From positions 121,419,309 to 121,483,308 of the forward strand of contig OX638368.1 of assembly GCA_951812925.1 (NCBI GenBank): a stretch of 64,000 nt of DNA. Reading direction: 5' to 3'. Shown in pieces: positions 61,301-64,000 of the stretch. Each line of letters opens with the position of its first letter. Position 1 is the first letter of the stretch. Position numbers and translations under genes: made by a program. Below the pieces are notes generated by a model. It was not told the DNA's origin, searched no databases, and saw nothing but the letters and a program-made list of their open reading frames with translations. Origin of the DNA: Calliopum simillimum (lineage: Eukaryota; Arthropoda; Insecta; Diptera; Lauxaniidae).

Positions 61301-64000
61301 TGTAAGACCCATATATAAAAAATCCGTTAAATATTTTCAGAAATATGATGAATCAATTTGTCCTGATTCACTATACACATATACCAAATTTCAATTATCT
61401 GTGTTTTTTACTGGGATGCAAAAAACACGAAAAATAAATAAAACACAGTATTTATAGGTGAGCGTGACACCGCCCACTTTTTTAGCTACAACCAGCGTAT
61501 AATCCTAGAATCATATGCCGACAAAATCGAAATTGACTTCTTTCCTAATCCAAACTATTTCCAGTTGGCTACTGTTACTACACCAATGTATCGTGCACCT
61601 GAAATGCTTGACACTTGGTCCAATTATGAAATAAATGTTAAACTTGACATTTGGGCTCTTGGCTGTATTCTGTATACGCTATGTTTTCAAAAGCATCCAT
61701 TCGAAGATTCTGCGAAACTACGAATCATAAATGGAAACTATATAATACCATCTAATTCACGTTTTCAGTGCTTTCATGATATAATTAAAGGTACGAATTT
61801 TTTCGCTTCACCAAACTTTATAGCTACAAAATAAATTTAACATTTCTTTCTAGGCTGCCTCGTTGTTAATCCTGCTCAACGATTTAATGTATCAATGATC
61901 TTAGAACGCTTGGCAGCGTTGTCAGAAACAAATCATTGGTCCCTTAAAGGTCCATTAGATCTTCATGGCAAACCAATTGAAAGTTCACCAACAGAACAAC
62001 AGCCAATTTTAAATACTGAAAATTTAGTAATCGATCCACCTCGTTCAGCGCAACTACCACCACGTCCTTCATCGAATGGGAATTCCACTTTCTTTACGGA
62101 TGAGCCATCAGCACCAGCTCGTCCACCTGCACCAATCATTCAAAATCAAACACTAAATAATCCACAAATTCCAGCACAACAACCGCAAACTACAAATAAT
62201 GGTAGTTTATTTTCTTCATTACGTGGTGGTGCTGGAAGTTTTCTTAAAAATTTAAAGGATACTTCATCTAAAGTAATGCAAACAATGCAGCAAACAATTG
62301 CGCGCACGGATTTAGACATAAGTTATATAACTTCACGTGTTCTTGTAATGCCCTGTCCGTCAGAAGGTTTTGAATCGGCTTATAAAACAAATAATATCGA
62401 AGATGTACGATTATATATTGAAAGTCGCTTTCCACCACAAAAAGTAAGCGTTTACAATTTTGGTACCCGTGCTTGTCCACGTATACCGCCACCTGTTCGA
62501 ACTGTTGAAGTTGGTTCCATATACGCATGTACGCAATCGAGAGCACCAAATTTGCAGGTCAATATATTTAAAATTTTAAAAATTTAATAATTAATTCATA
62601 AAAAGCATGAATTTGTTTAATATTAGGGGCTGTTTTCCGTTGCTGAGGATATGTATGGGTTCTTGACTGCAGATTCAAAATCAATTGTCATTATACAAAC
62701 TGGTGATGCTGGTGGATGTGCAGCTGCTACAATGGTAGCTGCATTACTTATGTATTCTGATTTGATTAATGAACCTGAAGATGCTGTTCAAGTATTTGCA
62801 GTTAAAAGACATCCGATTAATCTGCGACCGTCAGAATTTCGTTATTTGTATTATTTGGGTGACATTCTGCGGCCGATTCCATTCTTACCTCATTATAAAA
62901 GTTTGAATTTAGTCTCACTCTGCTGTCAGCCAGTACCACGTATGACTAAAGCTCGCGATGGGTGTAGAATTTACATGGAAGTTTATTGTAATGAACGTTT
63001 GTTGATGTCAACAGTACAGGATTATGAAAAAATGCGGTACTTATATCTAAGCTTTTGCGTTGTTACCTACATTATATATGCTTTTATTTCAGATTGCACT
63101 TGGCTGGTCCAGGGAAAATAGCATTGCCAATCAATTTAACTGTTTGTGGTGATCTTACCGTGGTGCTTTATCATGCGCGTAACGCGCTCAAAGGAATGGT
63201 GCGCCCACAAGGGCTCAAAATATGTCAATTTCAAATAAACACTGGTTTTATACCAGAACAAGAAACTTTAATCACGTTTACCACAAATGATTTAGATGAT
63301 TTACCTGATGCAGAGCACGTGCCATTAGATTTTACCGTTTCACTTTCTGTATGCGTTACAGATAACGAGTGCCCGCCAAGCAGAAATCCACCTTGGTTGC
63401 CAGCCAAACCGCAACGTAATTCGCTAAATTTGTTTGCTTCTTCACTAGAATACGAGGAAATGGTGGACAACTTCGGTAACAGATATTGTTTTTTGCATAC
63501 AAGTTTTATTTTTAAACTTCTTCCATTACACAAGCAGTTACTAAACCAACTACAATTAATCCACCAGTGCGACCTGATCCACCTAAGCAAACACTGAGTT
63601 CAACTAATGTACAGGCGGAACCCATAGTTGAAAAACCATCTCGACCAAGTACTCCACTGATTATGCCAGACTTAACTGACACTAGACATGAAGAAGAATT
63701 GCTACCAAATCCTGAACCATCACCTCCCATTGATTTGCTCAATTTGAATCAACCTACAACACAAATGCATCAAAGTGCAAGTACTTCAGCGATGCCAACA
63801 ACTGATGCCAGTTTTGATTTGTTGGGCGCATTTGGTGATGATTTATCTTCCGGTATAGGCTCTGACCCAATACCTGATATCTTAGGTGAACTTCTTTTAT
63901 ATTTTTAAATATCATGTTTTAAAATGTCACAATAAATTTTTTTCTAAAGCTGATAACACACAACAAACTTCGGCAACTGGGTTAGACGAAATATTTGGTT
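55337..64000 (+). CDS. aux: Auxilin / cyclin-G-associated kinase (GAK), 3' end outside the window
   Basis: A clathrin-uncoating co-chaperone that recruits Hsc70 to coated vesicles; in flies it is needed for Notch ligand endocytosis. Ten exons are visible: 55337-55511, 55966-56202, 56279-56409, 56900-57025, 61565-61790, 61854-62557, 62627-63035, 63093-63475, 63538-63885, and 63950 onward (partial), giving about 930 residues so far. The N-terminal Ark/NAK-family kinase domain (about 45-320) has EGGFAFVYVAQD at the nucleotide loop, Lys79 in EYALKRLFG, HRDIK (177-181), LCDFGSAT (DFG 197-199) and TTPMYRAPEM with DIWALGCILY. A Pro-rich linker follows (PPRPSSNG; APARPPAP). Next is a PTEN-like domain from about 390 that lacks the catalytic Cys loop (QTGDAGGCAAAT in its place), and a C2 domain in exons 7-8 (VCGDLTVVLYHARNALKG). 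Then come clathrin/adaptor-type motifs (DLLNLN, SFDLLGAFGD, DEIF). The J domain must lie beyond the window. Intron 4 is 4539 bp and packed with foldback repeats; the other introns are 62-490 bp. Confidence 0.95.
57174..58522. mobile_element. Foldback element in auxilin intron 4, TA-flanked, arms about 660 bp
   Basis: TA then GTACAATCATTTGGGAG (57174) is mirrored by CCAAATGACTGTAC then TA (ending 58522). The arms mirror each other over their whole length, for example CTGGAAAGTTTTGCGGGATT, TGAGTAGGCACAGTGATGTG and GGTCTCTCCGAACTGTTTTT. They meet at a loop of roughly 20 bp near 57830 (TGAACATAGTATGAAGCATA). It encodes no transposase. The TA duplication points to a Tc1/mariner-type source. Confidence 0.92.
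58703..59500. mobile_element. Foldback element, family A, right-truncated copy, in auxilin intron 4
   Basis: It starts after TA with GCCCAGGATAATAAGACGAC, the family A end. The outer arm (CACCGGAATTATATTTATTT, ATGCGCGCATAAAAAGTTAT type) is mirrored by TTTTTATGCGCACGATGGAC and TATAATTCCGGTGAAAAAGT near 59420-59490. The final 60 bp with GTCTTATTTTCCTGGGC is missing. In the middle a very tight palindrome TCAAAAACCGTTAAGGTTTC/GAAACCTTAACGGTTTTTGA lies at 59089-59156. Confidence 0.85.
59632..60003. repeat. Degenerate minisatellite in auxilin intron 4
   Basis: Units of about 40 bp with the consensus CATCTAAAATATCGGTAAAA then GTCCAAAAATATCGAAAAA repeat with variation across the interval. A long open frame on the minus strand (59581-59904) arises only from the repeat and should not be annotated as a protein. 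Confidence 0.85.
60165..61215. mobile_element. Foldback element in auxilin intron 4, arms about 500 bp
   Basis: Left and right halves mirror around 60690-60710. TTAAATATTCCTCGTAGCCG has its mirror near 60935. ATGTTCACCGACCCCCATTA recurs at 60498 and 60638 and is mirrored at about 60755 and 60905. TAAGGAGGCTCCC is mirrored by GGGAGCCTCCTTA. TTTTTAAAAAAGTTTTGGAA and the 'ggcaaacgatgg' segment have mirrors near 61000-61130. The outer ends are near CCAATAGTTGGCC (60170) and GGCGGACTATTGGCG (61202). The GTTCACCGACCCCCATTA word occurs twice per arm, so each arm is itself internally repetitive. Confidence 0.85.

Overview
The window is AT-rich animal DNA that reads as a brachyceran (higher) fly. It has spliced genes with many 55-100 bp introns, and its conserved proteins match the lengths I know from Drosophila: the second-largest RNA polymerase II subunit at 1176 residues, twinfilin at 343, and a TIMMDC1/'RPII140-upstream' protein at 267. 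Mariner, pogo-like and non-LTR retrotransposon remains of insect type are spread between them. The genus cannot be fixed from the sequence.

Layout. 1-22.6 kb has no convincing conserved gene. It holds LINE relics (2.8-3.8 kb; 10.4-10.6 kb), an LTR-like core promoter (6.6-6.9 kb), a CpG-richer patch with a GCGCATGCGC palindrome (18.6-18.9 kb) and a run of long inverted-repeat (foldback) elements at 5.0-6.0, 9.2-9.8, 12.8-14.5, 14.5-15.9, 16.0-16.4 and 19.9-21.2 kb. A small two-exon gene for a predicted secreted protein lies on the minus strand at 22.6-23.2 kb. From 23.5 to 42 kb there are more foldbacks, some nested, an internally deleted mariner at 27.5 kb, a degenerate DDE transposase at 38.3 kb, and a 5'-truncated LINE with an intact reverse transcriptase reading frame at 39.5-41.7 kb.

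The gene-dense part starts at 42.3 kb: RpII140/RPB2 (+, nine exons), a pogo-like relic, 140up/TIMMDC1 (+, five exons), twinfilin (-, four exons) and auxilin/GAK (+, ten exons seen, running off the right edge). These are housekeeping genes: transcription, mitochondrial complex I assembly, actin dynamics and clathrin uncoating. Nothing shows that they act in one pathway. Exon boundaries were placed by reading frame, GT..AG signals and protein continuity.

The most striking property is the density of long, nearly perfect palindromes from several unrelated families. Arms run from about 100 to about 780 bp, and many elements are flanked by TA, as expected for Tc1/mariner-type mobilisation. Three palindromes plus a minisatellite fill the 4.5 kb fourth intron of auxilin, and another sits in the last intron of twinfilin beside a duplicated splice donor. 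Transcripts through these introns would fold into very long hairpins.
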